In this document: one piece after another, positions 40,679 to 49,274 of the stretch
Layout: every line of letters starts with the position of its first letter
Position numbering within the stretch: the first letter of the stretch is position 1
Assembly (NCBI GenBank): GCA_951813575.1
Contig: OX638375.1
Location: 3,667,330-3,731,329 of the forward strand
Reading direction: 5' to 3'
Length of the DNA stretch: 64,000 nucleotides
Source of the DNA: Candidatus Binatia bacterium
Lineage (GTDB): Bacteria > Desulfobacterota > Binatia > UBA9968 > JAJDTQ01
Translations under genes and position numbers: made by a program
The notes under the pieces: generated by a model
Seen by the model: only the letters and a program-made list of their open reading frames with translations
Databases searched by the model: none
Told to the model about the DNA's origin: nothing

Positions 40679-40852
40679 GTCGCCGACACTCTAGCCCATC
40701 CTGAGAAGTAATTCTATTATCGCGCCCGCGTGCCGGTTCCGGCGGTCTCGTGTCCCGTCGGCCGGGCTCCTGTGCTAAGATGCAACCAGGGCGAAAGCGC
40801 ACCCGTAAGGTCGGATTCGAGCAACAACAGCACCTTGTCCAAGGAGGTTGGT

Positions 40853-41872
40853 ATGCAGTTGGGCATCATCGGTTTGGGAAGGATGGGCGGCAACATGGCG
40901 CGGCGCCTGATCAAGGCCGGGCACGAGGTGGTGGCCTTCGACAGGCACGCCGACGCGGTCCAGGGGTTGGTGGAAGACGGCGCCGTGGGGAGCGCCTCCC
41001 TGCAGGAGCTGGTGGCGAAGCTGGAGAAGCCCCGGGCGGTGTGGATGATGGTGCCCGCGGCGGTGGTGGACCGGACCATCGAGTCCTTTGTCGAACACCT
41101 GGAGGAGGACGACATCCTCATCGACGGCGGCAACTCCTACTACATCGACGACATCCGGCGCGCCAGGGAGCTGGCGGCCAGGGGGATCCACTACGTGGAC
41201 GTGGGCACCAGCGGCGGCGTCTGGGGGCTGGACCGGGGATACTGCCAGATGATCGGCGGCGAGCTGGATCAGGTGAAGCATCTGGACCCGATCTTCGCGA
41301 CCCTGGCGCCCAGCATCGACGAGGCGCCGCGCACACAGGGCCGGGAGCCGGGCCAGGGCACGGCGGAACACGGCTACCTGCACTGCGGCCCCAACGGCGC
41401 CGGCCACTTCGTCAAGATGATCCACAACGGCATCGAGTACGGCATCATGGCGGCCTACGCCGAGGGCTTCAACATCCTGAAGCACGCCAACGTCGGCAAG
41501 CAGGGGCACGAGGCCAGCGCGGAGCAGACGCCGTTGAGGGACCCGGAGCACTACCAGTACGACTTCGACCTGGGCGAGGTGGCGGAACTGTGGCGGCGCG
41601 GCAGCGTGGTGGCGTCCTGGCTGCTGGACCTCACCGCCAACGCGTTCCTGGAGGACCCCAAGCTCGAGCGGTTCGCCGGCCGGGTGTCGGATTCCGGGGA
41701 GGGACGCTGGACCATCCACGCCGCCGTGGACGAGGCGGTGCCGGCTCACGTCCTCACCGCGGCCCTGTTCGAGCGCTTCAGCTCCCGTGGCGAGGCGGAC
41801 TTCGCCGACAAGCTGCTGTCGGCCATGCGCTTCCAGTTCGGCGGCCACGAGGAGCTGCCCGGCAAGAAGTAG
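40853..41872 (+). CDS. gnd: 6-phosphogluconate dehydrogenase, decarboxylating
   Basis: 339-aa enzyme of the short Gnd type. LGIIGLGRMGGNMARRLIKA is the NAD(P)-binding fold, VDVGTSGGVWGLDRGYCQMI the substrate loop, and FVKMIHNGIEYGIMAAYAEG carries the catalytic lysine. It converts 6-phosphogluconate to ribulose 5-phosphate and CO2. An AAGGAGG site lies nine bases before the ATG. The 6-phosphogluconolactonase gene follows after 17 bases, so both steps after glucose-6-phosphate dehydrogenase are co-expressed; that dehydrogenase is not in the window. Confidence 0.93.
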   Translation: MQLGIIGLGRMGGNMARRLIKAGHEVVAFDRHADAVQGLVEDGAVGSASLQELVAKLEKPRAVWMMVPAAVVDRTIESFVEHLEEDDILIDGGNSYYIDDIRRARELAARGIHYVDVGTSGGVWGLDRGYCQMIGGELDQVKHLDPIFATLAPSIDEAPRTQGREPGQGTAEHGYLHCGPNGAGHFVKMIHNGIEYGIMAAYAEGFNILKHANVGKQGHEASAEQTPLRDPEHYQYDFDLGEVAELWRRGSVVASWLLDLTANAFLEDPKLERFAGRVSDSGEGRWTIHAAVDEAVPAHVLTAALFERFSSRGEADFADKLLSAMRFQFGGHEELPGKK

Positions 41873-41889
41873 CCCGCCGCTTCGGACCC

Positions 41890-42588
41890 ATGGAAATCGA
41901 GGTGCTTGCCGATGCGGAGTCGGTGGCGCGCCGCGCCGCGGCCTTCATCGCCGATGCCGTGCGCGCGGCGGTGAAGGCCCGCGGCCGGTTCGTCTTCGCC
42001 GTGAGCGGCGGCCGGACCCCCTGGGTCATGCTGCGGTTCCTGGCGCGGGAGGATGTTCCCTGGCAGGCGGTGGAGATCGTGCAGGTGGACGAGCGGGCGG
42101 CCCCGGTGGGGCATCCGGAACGGAACCTCACCCACTTGCGGGAAAGTCTGTCGGAGCAGTCCCTGCTCAAGCCCGGACAGATACACGCCATGCCGGTGGA
42201 GGTGCCGGACCTGGACGCCGCGGCCCGGGAGTACGCTGAAACGCTCGATCGCCTGACCGGGCCGTCCGGCCGGCTGGACCTCGTTCACCTGGGCCTCGGT
42301 CCCGACGGGCACACCGCGTCGCTGATTCCGGGCGCGCCGGAGCTGGAGATACGCGACGCGCCGGTGGCGGTGACCGGCGTCTACCAGGGGCGGCGGCGCA
42401 TGACCCTGACCCTTCCGGTCCTGGACAACGCGCGTCGTATTCTCTGGGTGGTGACCGGCGACGACAAGCGGGAGATGCTGTCGCGGCTGCGCGACGGCGA
42501 CGCCGCCATCCCGGCGGGCCGGGTCGTTTCTGGCGCGGCCGTGGTCATCGCGGACCGCGCGGCGGCGGCGCTGCTCGGAAACGGCTAG
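41890..42588 (+). CDS. pgl: 6-phosphogluconolactonase
   Basis: 232-aa protein of the DevB/Pgl type. FVFAVSGGRTPWVMLRFLAR is the phosphosugar-binding loop, IVQVDERAAPVGHPERNLTH follows, and LVHLGLGPDGHTASLIPGAP contains the family signature with the catalytic histidine. It hydrolyses 6-phosphogluconolactone to feed the dehydrogenase encoded just upstream. The start lies close behind the gnd stop with a weak site, suggesting coupling. Confidence 0.92.
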   Translation: MEIEVLADAESVARRAAAFIADAVRAAVKARGRFVFAVSGGRTPWVMLRFLAREDVPWQAVEIVQVDERAAPVGHPERNLTHLRESLSEQSLLKPGQIHAMPVEVPDLDAAAREYAETLDRLTGPSGRLDLVHLGLGPDGHTASLIPGAPELEIRDAPVAVTGVYQGRRRMTLTLPVLDNARRILWVVTGDDKREMLSRLRDGDAAIPAGRVVSGAAVVIADRAAAALLGNG

Positions 42589-42617
42589 GAATCTCGAGCT
42601 GGGCGCCGCCCGGACAA

Positions 42618-42806
42618 CCAACCATCACCCCCACACCAACCATCACCCCCACACCAACCGTCACCCGTACACCCAACCGTCACCGGTACACCCAACCGTC
42701 ACCCCGGACTTGATCCGGGGTCCAGACGAGGCTGACGACGATCGCGGCGCTGGACATGGCCGGCGGCGGTTCGATGCCTGGACCCCGGGTCAAGCCCGGG
42801 GTGACG
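42618..42806. repeat. four 18-19 bp tandem repeats and two facing REP-like elements
   Basis: Units CCAACCaTCACCCccACAC start at 42618, 42636, 42654 and 42673. A fifth start at 42692 continues into a full palindrome (CACCCCGGACTTGATCCGGG). An opposed element lies at 42777-42806. The unit start CCAACCGTCACC equals the left shoulder of the adjacent element, the same construction as at 19061 and 23954. This covers most of the gap before the IS remnants. Confidence 0.85.
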
Positions 42807-42846
42807 TTGAACCGCCCCGGGTTTACCGGAGACGGATTAGTGTGAG

Positions 42847-43143
42847 TCAGGCCACGAGGAACGACTCCTGGCACAGCCGATAGTAGGTTTTTTCGAGTTC
42901 AGCCGGCGGCCTATAGCCGATCCCTTCGAGGAGACGGCGGTGATTGAACCAGTCGACCCACTCGAGGGTGGCGAACTCGACCGCTTCGAGGTGACGCCAG
43001 GGGCCGCGTTGACGGATCACCTCGGTCTTGTACAAGCCGATGATGGACTCGGCCAGGGCGTTGTCGTAGGAATCCCCGACCCGGCCCACCGACGGCTCGA
43101 TCCCGGCCTCAGCCAGACGCTCGCTATAGCGAATCGACAGGTA
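42847..43143 (-). mobile_element. IS3-family transposase remnant (C-terminal part of OrfB)
   Basis: Reads YLSIRYSERLAEAGIEPSVG, VGDSYDNALAESIIGLYKTE and FATLEWVDWFNHRRLLEGIG, the C-terminal third of an IS3-type DDE integrase domain (IS3/IS51-like), including the glutamate of the DDE triad in ALAES. Sequence upstream of the first tyrosine is not transposase, so the 5' two thirds and OrfA are gone. It ends with a normal stop. Confidence 0.85.
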
Positions 43144-43163
43144 CTGGTTGAATTCAACTGGTC

Positions 43164-43196
43164 GTCGCAACACCTTGATGATGAGGTGCTGCGATG
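43164..43196. other. hairpin between two transposase remnants
   Basis: CGCAACACCT and AGGTGCTGCG pair with one mismatch around a short GATGAT loop. It sits exactly in the 66-base interval where the two opposed transposase fragments meet, so it may be an insertion-sequence terminus or a deletion junction. Confidence 0.4.
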
Positions 43197-43209
43197 CAGA
43201 AACGGAAAC

Positions 43210-43437
43210 GGAGAAGGTCAGAGCCGACGCGCCAACTGCTGGGACAACGCCGTCGTGGAGAGCTTCTTTGCAACGCTGAAGACCGAGCTCATCCACCACG
43301 CCGACTACCAGAGTCCAGCCGAGGCAAGGGCCGCGATTTTCGAGTTCATCGAGGTGTTCTACAATCGGCAACGTCGCCACTCGACCCTCTGCTACCAGAC
43401 ACCAGCAGGCTTCGAGCGGATGGCACGGGCAGCTTAA
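43210..43437 (+). mobile_element. second IS3-family transposase remnant (C-terminal part of OrfB)
   Basis: On the plus strand: SRRANCWDNAVVESFFATLK, TELIHHADYQSPAEARAAIF and FIEVFYNRQRRHSTLCYQTP are the C-terminal end of a different IS3-subgroup OrfB, with the DDE glutamate in VVESF. Only about 75 residues remain. It points away from the first remnant and its stop meets the 3' end of the phage MuF-like gene, so an insertion here has probably cut the prophage. Confidence 0.85.
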
Positions 43438-44588
43438 CCAACCTGTCCACCAACCCCGGGTAAGGCCACCTTGACCTCAAGATTCAACCGCTGCCTTCCC
43501 TCCCGGTAACGAGGGGCAAACTGCTCAAGCAGCGGTCTCATCGCTTCGTGGTACTTCAGCCATGGGGAGCAAAGGCAGTTCGGGTGCGGAATGCCTACGG
43601 TCGCCCGATAGAGGCGTTCCTTCCGGACCCCAATGTTGATGGCCGGCGCCGTCCCCTCTTCGAGATCCTTCACTCGATAGAGGCGTGGAGTCCCGTCGGG
43701 AAGGGAGAAGAGAGCCAGGCAGATCTTGCACCCGGCCGCTCGGGGAGTCCGGTACACGAGCCCGTCGTCCTCGAACTTCCCGCTCTTCCGGTCCGCTTCG
43801 AAGGCCCCCTGGGCGAACGTGTCCGCGATCTCCGTCCGAGCGACACGTTCGAAGTCCCGGAAAAGCCCCTCCTGCGCCTCGACCTTGAACATGTCGCGGG
43901 CCAGCGTGAGCGGGTGCTTGCGTTCTTCCAGAGCCTCAACCACCATCCGGCGAAGAAGCTCCTGTTCACGCTTCAGAACCTCGTCGGTCATGAGACGGCC
44001 GGCTTGATTGAAGATCGACTGCAAGGCGTTCAGCGCCCTCTGGCGGGCAATGGCGATCGCCTGAACCTCTGCCTCCGAGAGTGGATGGCTTGCGGCCGCC
44101 CTCACCAAGTCGTCGAACCCAACCTTCCGCGACTCAACGACCTCCCGGAGCACCGCGAAGCGGTATGCCCAACCCGGAAGATCCAGTATCTCCGTCGAGT
44201 TCCGGCCCCATCTCTCCAGGTGGCGCCTGATGGCGTCCCTGACGGAGATCCCCACCATGTGAGAAGTATGGGCCAAGCCAGCCTCGAACAGTATGCGTTC
44301 GAGCTGCGCCATCTCTTCCGGCGTGAGACGCGACAACAGACCGCCCTTGCTCCTCAAGTACCGCTCGACGATCCGCCACATCTGGTCACGCGCTCCCGAA
44401 AAGTGCCGCCGTGACCTTCGGAACAACTCCTTGAGGAACCACTCCTCGAACTCGGCGCCGGCGCCGCCTCCGCCCTTCACCGCCTTCTCCAGATCGATGT
44501 CTCTGGATTCGGCGATGAAGTGGATGAAGTCCAAGACCTCGGCTTCGCTGGCCTGGTCGAAGTTCTCGGCGATGATGATCCGGTTCAT
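43434..44588 (-). CDS. phage minor head protein, MuF-like
   Basis: 384-aa protein. The C-terminal region has the MuF hallmark: VARTEIADTFAQGAFEADRK, a Cys pair in AAGCKICLALF and HPNCLCSPWLKYHEAM near the end. The N-terminal half is helical. MuF-like proteins bind inside the portal/head and are encoded next to the portal gene. I set the start at MNRIIIAENF because it overlaps the stop of the upstream small gene by ATGA. The last residues (VALPGVGGQVG) may be replaced by the IS junction. Confidence 0.85.
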   Translation of the reverse strand: MNRIIIAENFDQASEAEVLDFIHFIAESRDIDLEKAVKGGGGAGAEFEEWFLKELFRRSRRHFSGARDQMWRIVERYLRSKGGLLSRLTPEEMAQLERILFEAGLAHTSHMVGISVRDAIRRHLERWGRNSTEILDLPGWAYRFAVLREVVESRKVGFDDLVRAAASHPLSEAEVQAIAIARQRALNALQSIFNQAGRLMTDEVLKREQELLRRMVVEALEERKHPLTLARDMFKVEAQEGLFRDFERVARTEIADTFAQGAFEADRKSGKFEDDGLVYRTPRAAGCKICLALFSLPDGTPRLYRVKDLEEGTAPAINIGVRKERLYRATVGIPHPNCLCSPWLKYHEAMRPLLEQFAPRYREGRQRLNLEVKVALPGVGGQVG

Positions 44589-44953
44589 ACGCTGTTGTGC
44601 CGCCTTGGAAAGAACAAGCACCGGATGTTTCCCAGAAACTCCCTCGTTGCGTCGTCCCAACCCACTACCGGGGGGTCGCCGTTGTGAGTGCACAAGACCG
44701 GATAGGAGACGTTCTCGTCCTTCATGGCGTCTACAGGGATGACCACGTCGCCCAGCCCCCTGATCCACACCACCACCGTCTCCTCGTACTTCCCTTTGCG
44801 GACCATCGGGTGGTGCCGGCATTCCCGGTCATGGCAACACTCCTGAAACGCCGCGGAAGCCTCGAGCTCCGGCTCTCCGATTCCGTGCGCCGGGGCGTCA
44901 ACCGAGAGCGCAAGAACGACCGATACCAGAACGCTACCAAGTCCAATTCTCAT
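44585..44953 (-). CDS. small secreted Cys/His protein between portal and MuF genes
   Basis: 122-aa product with a signal peptide (MRIGLGSVLVSVVLALSVDAPAHG). The mature part contains ECCHDRECRHHPMVRKGKYE, VVIPVDAMKDENVSYPVLCT and a final CLFFPRRH, so several cysteines and histidines that could bind metal or form disulfides. I know similar short exported proteins in Proteobacteria and their phages but no function. It overlaps the portal stop by 20 bases and the MuF start by four, so it belongs to the head operon. Confidence 0.7.
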   Translation of the reverse strand: MRIGLGSVLVSVVLALSVDAPAHGIGEPELEASAAFQECCHDRECRHHPMVRKGKYEETVVVWIRGLGDVVIPVDAMKDENVSYPVLCTHNGDPPVVGWDDATREFLGNIRCLFFPRRHNSV

Positions 44954-46757
44954 AACCGTCGTCCTCCGGTGCCGGTTTCTTGGAGTCATCTTCGATGTTG
45001 CTGTAGACCACGAAACTCCGGGTCGCCTTCTCGATGTCCCGCGCCGCCTCGTCCAGCGCTTCTTTACCGGCGGCGACCGGGTTCTCCTTGCGAGGGACGA
45101 TCTCCTCCGGGCCGCCAGTCCGGCCGCCCGGCCCCTGGTTCCCGTCCTTCAGGCGGTCGAGATACTCCTGGGGAATGCCGTGCTGCTCCTCCTCGCCAAT
45201 GTTCTCCGTTTCCTCTTGCGGAAGTTGCTGCATGTAGAGGGGCAGAAGTTTGGGGTCCATCGGAGCCTCGCCCAGAACCTTGTCCTCGAACTCATCCTCC
45301 CCGCGAAGCTTTCGCATCTCGTTGTAGGTGCTCGTCTTTTCCTTCATGCTCCGCAGCCATTCCTCGTCTTCGGAATGAAGCCCCACGAAGCGCAGCTCGT
45401 AGTCCGCATGGACGAGCGGGATCACGTACTCGTTGAACAGGCCCTCGTACCAGGCGATCAGGGGTTCCAGCCCCTTGTCCCTCGAGGCGGCCAGCCTCTC
45501 GGAGGTGTCCTCGCCTCCCAGCGGCGTCGACTGGCGCGAAGTGAAGGAGTCGAAGTTGATCTCCTCTGGACCGATGGAATAGATGGCGCAGATGATCGAG
45601 ACGAGGAACGACATCCACTTGGCGAAATGCATCTCGTCGAAGTTGACGTCGATCGGGGTCCAGGTCGCCCCGGCGTCCTTCTCCCGGCTTGCCATCACCG
45701 GGAACGCCCATCGCCGGGACGCTCCGTTCAGGAGCGATGTCCACCGGCGTTTGAAGTCGTTGAGTTGGTTTTGATCGAAGTTCCCGAACATGGTCAGGAA
45801 GCCGCGCGGGATGTTGTTCCGGTCGAAACCGGCCATGTTGTAGTTGAGCGCGTTCAGGAACCCCGTCACGATCCGCACGAACTGCTCCGTCTCCGCGTAG
45901 CCGTACCGCGAAGCCAGAATGTCGGTCCGCGGGTTCCGGATGGGATAGATAAGCTCGCTCGGCTCGTAGTACGTCACCACCTGGTCTTCGTAGATCTGCA
46001 CGGCGATGATCTCGTCATCGCCGCTGTAGCCCTCCTCGTGCGCCAACCGTATGGTCTCGCCCGGGATCGCGTAGAGTCCGGAGAGTTGCTTCCCGTTCCG
46101 AGTCATCTCCGTCTCGATGGGGCAGGCATCCATGGTCAACGTGTCCCGGATGGACTTCGCCATGAAGGTGCTGAGATTGCTCCGCCGGCAGATCCAGTCG
46201 CGCTTTCTGGGGTCCTGCTCGTCGCCGCAGTTCAGGAGGAAGCACTGGATGTCGTCGGAGATCTTCTTCTCGTCTTCCGTGAGCTTGTCGCTCAGCCCCT
46301 TGCCCTTTGGACGGATCTCGAAGCCCATCGGATGCTCCGCGTGCCGTTGGTGCGGCCGGAGGAACGGCTGGATCTGCCTGATGCGTGTGACGATGACCGC
46401 GTTCAGAATGGATGTGTGCTCGACCATCGCCTTCAGCACTTCGAAGGCGTAGGTGTTCTTCTCGACCCACGGCTGCATTGCTCCGCCCGCGGCAATGCCC
46501 AGTTCGTCGATGTAGAGGTAGGACTTGTGGCGATCCCGCTTGTACTTGGGGTAGGGCCGCTGCCAGGCCGCGAAGGTCGGTACCGCCTTGTTCAGGTCAG
46601 AGGCCAGAAACTCCTGGTGAAGCTCCAGGAGCGTTTCTCTGGGGACAATCGCGAGATCGCTCTTGAACTCGTTGAAGAGTTCCGCGTTCAGATCGTGGCG
46701 TTCGTCCTCGGGAGTCCGGGGGTCTTCGCTGGCTCTGACTTTGTCGGGCAGGTCCAA
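44934..46757 (-). CDS. phage portal protein
   Basis: 607-aa protein with the features of a large portal: LKAMVEHTSILNAVIVTRIR, ANLYAIPGETIRLAHEEG-like regions, DQVVTYYEPSELIYPIRNPR, NNIPRGFLTMFGNFDQNQLN, FAKWMSFLVSIICAIYSIGP (the tunnel-loop helix region) and a disordered acidic C-terminus. It forms the DNA-entry ring of the capsid. Translation starts at TTG 46757 after a GGAGG site. In tailed phages this gene normally follows terminase; here 11.4 kb of other genes separates them. Confidence 0.85.
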   Translation of the reverse strand: MDLPDKVRASEDPRTPEDERHDLNAELFNEFKSDLAIVPRETLLELHQEFLASDLNKAVPTFAAWQRPYPKYKRDRHKSYLYIDELGIAAGGAMQPWVEKNTYAFEVLKAMVEHTSILNAVIVTRIRQIQPFLRPHQRHAEHPMGFEIRPKGKGLSDKLTEDEKKISDDIQCFLLNCGDEQDPRKRDWICRRSNLSTFMAKSIRDTLTMDACPIETEMTRNGKQLSGLYAIPGETIRLAHEEGYSGDDEIIAVQIYEDQVVTYYEPSELIYPIRNPRTDILASRYGYAETEQFVRIVTGFLNALNYNMAGFDRNNIPRGFLTMFGNFDQNQLNDFKRRWTSLLNGASRRWAFPVMASREKDAGATWTPIDVNFDEMHFAKWMSFLVSIICAIYSIGPEEINFDSFTSRQSTPLGGEDTSERLAASRDKGLEPLIAWYEGLFNEYVIPLVHADYELRFVGLHSEDEEWLRSMKEKTSTYNEMRKLRGEDEFEDKVLGEAPMDPKLLPLYMQQLPQEETENIGEEEQHGIPQEYLDRLKDGNQGPGGRTGGPEEIVPRKENPVAAGKEALDEAARDIEKATRSFVVYSNIEDDSKKPAPEDDGYENWTW

Positions 46758-46953
46758 TGCGCCTCCGTTCGACCTCGGGCGACGGAGCGCACTGGGAAAT
46801 AAGAGGAAAGTGTCCTTGTATTCTACCCTTGAGGGCAGCTTTCTTCAATCCATTATGGGCGACGCCAACGAAGGCGAAGTGCTCATGCAACCTCCTGGCC
46901 GGAACTCAAGACCTACCGGCCTTCTCACCGGCCCACTGTCCGGGCGACACGGA

Positions 46954-47216
46954 TTACGAAAAACGAATCATTTGGTGAGACGATGCCGAAGACCGATTGG
47001 CGACGCCAAGCGTCCACGCCGTGCTACCCCAGGATTCGCCGCCGGCTGTCCACGTCCTCCCGTGAGAAGGCGCTCCCCGGCAGTCTGGGCGCCAGCAATC
47101 CTCAACCCACTCCCATAGGTTCCCGTGAACGTCTTGGAGACCGAAGGGTTGGCGTCGCAAGACCGTTGTATAGTCCTCCGCGCCCGCGCCGCGAACTCCC
47201 ACTCCGCTTTGCTCAA
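46954..47216 (-). pseudogene. fragment of an FGE-sulfatase / C-type-lectin domain
   Basis: Starting in one frame with SKAEWEFAARA and continuing in another with FGLQDVHGNLWEWVEDCWRP, then a shortened GGESWGSTAWTLGVANRSS, this matches the end of the lectin-fold domain in the two DGR targets. The part corresponding to CRQRVLRGG is missing, as if lost between two GGCGGC copies. It is non-functional as it stands. About 200 bases on the portal side show nothing recognisable. Confidence 0.75.
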
Positions 47217-47226
47217 CAGGCGCTAG

Positions 47227-49155
47227 TCAACTCGAACCGGCCCGACCGCCGAGATGTTTCGCCAGAAACGTCTCGAGGCGGTATGCCAACTTCAACCGGT
47301 TCCGACGTTTGAGGATTTCGTGCCCTTCATCGGGGAACTCCAAGTACTCGACAGGTATGTCGTGTTTGCGCAACTTGTCGATCAGCCGGTCCGAGTGCTC
47401 TTTCGAGACGACTGGGTCCCTGGCGCCGCGGACGATCAACAGTGGCCTCTTGATACGGTCTACGTGGTTGACGGGCGAGCGCTCCATGAGATCGTTGTAC
47501 TCGCGAGGATCGTCGGGGTCGCCGAAGAAATGGATCCACCAAGCCCGGTTCCGTATCTTGCGGAAAGTGTTCACCTGCAGGATCAGGTCGGACGGACCCA
47601 TCATACTGACGCCGGCTGCGAACTTCATGGGTGCCCGGGTCAGGGCTATGAGCGCCTCATAGCCGCCGTAGCTGTGGCCGAGGACGGCAATGTTTTCCGG
47701 ATCCGCGTATCCCTCCGCGATAGCCCAGTCAACGGCATCTATCAGATCGTCCTGTATCTTGCGACCGGACTCTTTGCGTGCTCTATTCATGAACGCTTTT
47801 CCGAAGCCCGTGGAACCCCGGAAATTTACTTCGAGCACAGCGTAGCCTCTGTTGGCCAAGAACTGCGTGTCGACTTCGAAAACCCACAGATCCTGCCGCC
47901 ACGGACCACCATGAACCTTGAGGACCATAGGCAGACGTTTGCCGGCGGTTCCGTGCGGCAGGGTCAGGTAGCCGTTGATAGGAAGCCCGTCCCGGGCGCT
48001 GAACCGGATGGGGCGGGTTGCCGACAAGCTCTGCGCGTGTTTGTTCAACGGATGAACTGACAACAGTTCCTTCTTTCCCGAGTTCCGATCAACAAGATAG
48101 GTCCGTGGTCCAAGCCGGTCGGTCTCCGTCCGGATGACAAGGCGCCTATAGCCCACATCGGCACTGGTCAGATGATAGACGACCGGACCGGACCCCAGGA
48201 TCATTTTCAGGTCGGCTTGAAGTTCTGCATCGAAGAAATGATAGCGAGGGTACGAGTCATGATACTCTACGGCAAGTGGCCTGTGGTTGAAGGGATCCGT
48301 CCAGAGCCGAGCGAGGTCCACATCAGGTCGCTCGAAGATCGTCTCTTGTCCGCCGCTCTTCCGGTCCAGCGCCACGACCACGATCTTATCCCGCCCCGCG
48401 TTGGTCAGCGCATAGACCATTGAGTTGCTGTCGCGGACACCCACGACGGGGTACAGCCGATCTGTGAGGTTGCCGTTTAGAATTGTCTTCCAACTGCCCT
48501 TGTCGTTGAGCGCCTGGACATACCAACCGCCGTCTGTGGCGCGATTGAGCCGTCCCACGATATTGCCCGCATTGCTAACGAACCAATAGATGGTTGTTCC
48601 ATCATTGCGCTGGATGAGCCTGTGAAGACCTGTTCTCAAGTCGATCCCGTAAAGATCGGCATATTGGCCATCGCGCAGTTTCATTTCGACTAACACCAGA
48701 TCAGGCTTGGCAGGCAGGCGTCCGTACCATTGCACCATCGCGTCACTAAACGGGGTCAGATCCTGGGGGCGCGTCTTGGGGGAGCGGGTGTCTGCTACAA
48801 GCATGCGCCAGTTCCGAAAGAAGATCAGGTGTCTACTGTCGGCCGCCCAGTGAAACTGCGTAACTGAAGGGGGGTGGTTCACAGTAATCGTGCCTCCGCT
48901 GTGCTGCGGACGAACTTGAATTGTAGGTTTGCCATCGACACGTTTCATCCAGGCTAGTTTCTCCCCGTTGGGAGAAAGCTGATGTCCCCAGCTTTCGGGT
49001 GTGAAGTAGAATTCTTTAGCGGATATCAACGGGGGTAGGTCGGCGACGCGAAGTGAGGGATGGGTGGCCAAGTTGGCTGCGTTTTCTCTGACATCGTCGC
49101 ACGCGGTAGCAGAAAGGATAGCGAGTAGGAGGCCGAGGAAACGCACTACGAACAT
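47227..49155 (-). CDS. S9 prolyl oligopeptidase-family lipoprotein
   Basis: 642-aa protein with a lipoprotein signal (FVVRFLGLLLAILSATAC). A beta-propeller-like N-terminal region (SWGHQLSPNGEKLAWMKRVD, FHWAADSRHLIFF) precedes an alpha/beta-hydrolase domain: GPWRQDLWVFEVDTQFLANR, nucleophile Ser in VLGHSYGGYEAL, Asp in VRGARDPVV, His in FPDEGHEIL. It is a serine peptidase at the membrane cleaving oligopeptides, often after proline. Base composition is less GC-rich than its neighbours, suggesting separate acquisition. It lies downstream of the RiPP-like operon in the same direction and could process its product. The start is uncertain; the frame extends to 49260. Confidence 0.88.
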   Translation of the reverse strand: MFVVRFLGLLLAILSATACDDVRENAANLATHPSLRVADLPPLISAKEFYFTPESWGHQLSPNGEKLAWMKRVDGKPTIQVRPQHSGGTITVNHPPSVTQFHWAADSRHLIFFRNWRMLVADTRSPKTRPQDLTPFSDAMVQWYGRLPAKPDLVLVEMKLRDGQYADLYGIDLRTGLHRLIQRNDGTTIYWFVSNAGNIVGRLNRATDGGWYVQALNDKGSWKTILNGNLTDRLYPVVGVRDSNSMVYALTNAGRDKIVVVALDRKSGGQETIFERPDVDLARLWTDPFNHRPLAVEYHDSYPRYHFFDAELQADLKMILGSGPVVYHLTSADVGYRRLVIRTETDRLGPRTYLVDRNSGKKELLSVHPLNKHAQSLSATRPIRFSARDGLPINGYLTLPHGTAGKRLPMVLKVHGGPWRQDLWVFEVDTQFLANRGYAVLEVNFRGSTGFGKAFMNRARKESGRKIQDDLIDAVDWAIAEGYADPENIAVLGHSYGGYEALIALTRAPMKFAAGVSMMGPSDLILQVNTFRKIRNRAWWIHFFGDPDDPREYNDLMERSPVNHVDRIKRPLLIVRGARDPVVSKEHSDRLIDKLRKHDIPVEYLEFPDEGHEILKRRNRLKLAYRLETFLAKHLGGRAGSS

Positions 49156-49274
49156 CCATTTCAATGACTGGCGAAGAGCGCCCGTCTGGATAGCCATCAT
49201 TGACGTTGATCCACTCGTTGGCGGCACTGCCCACACATGATGTAGTCCGGTATGACGCATCAGAATTTATTTGA

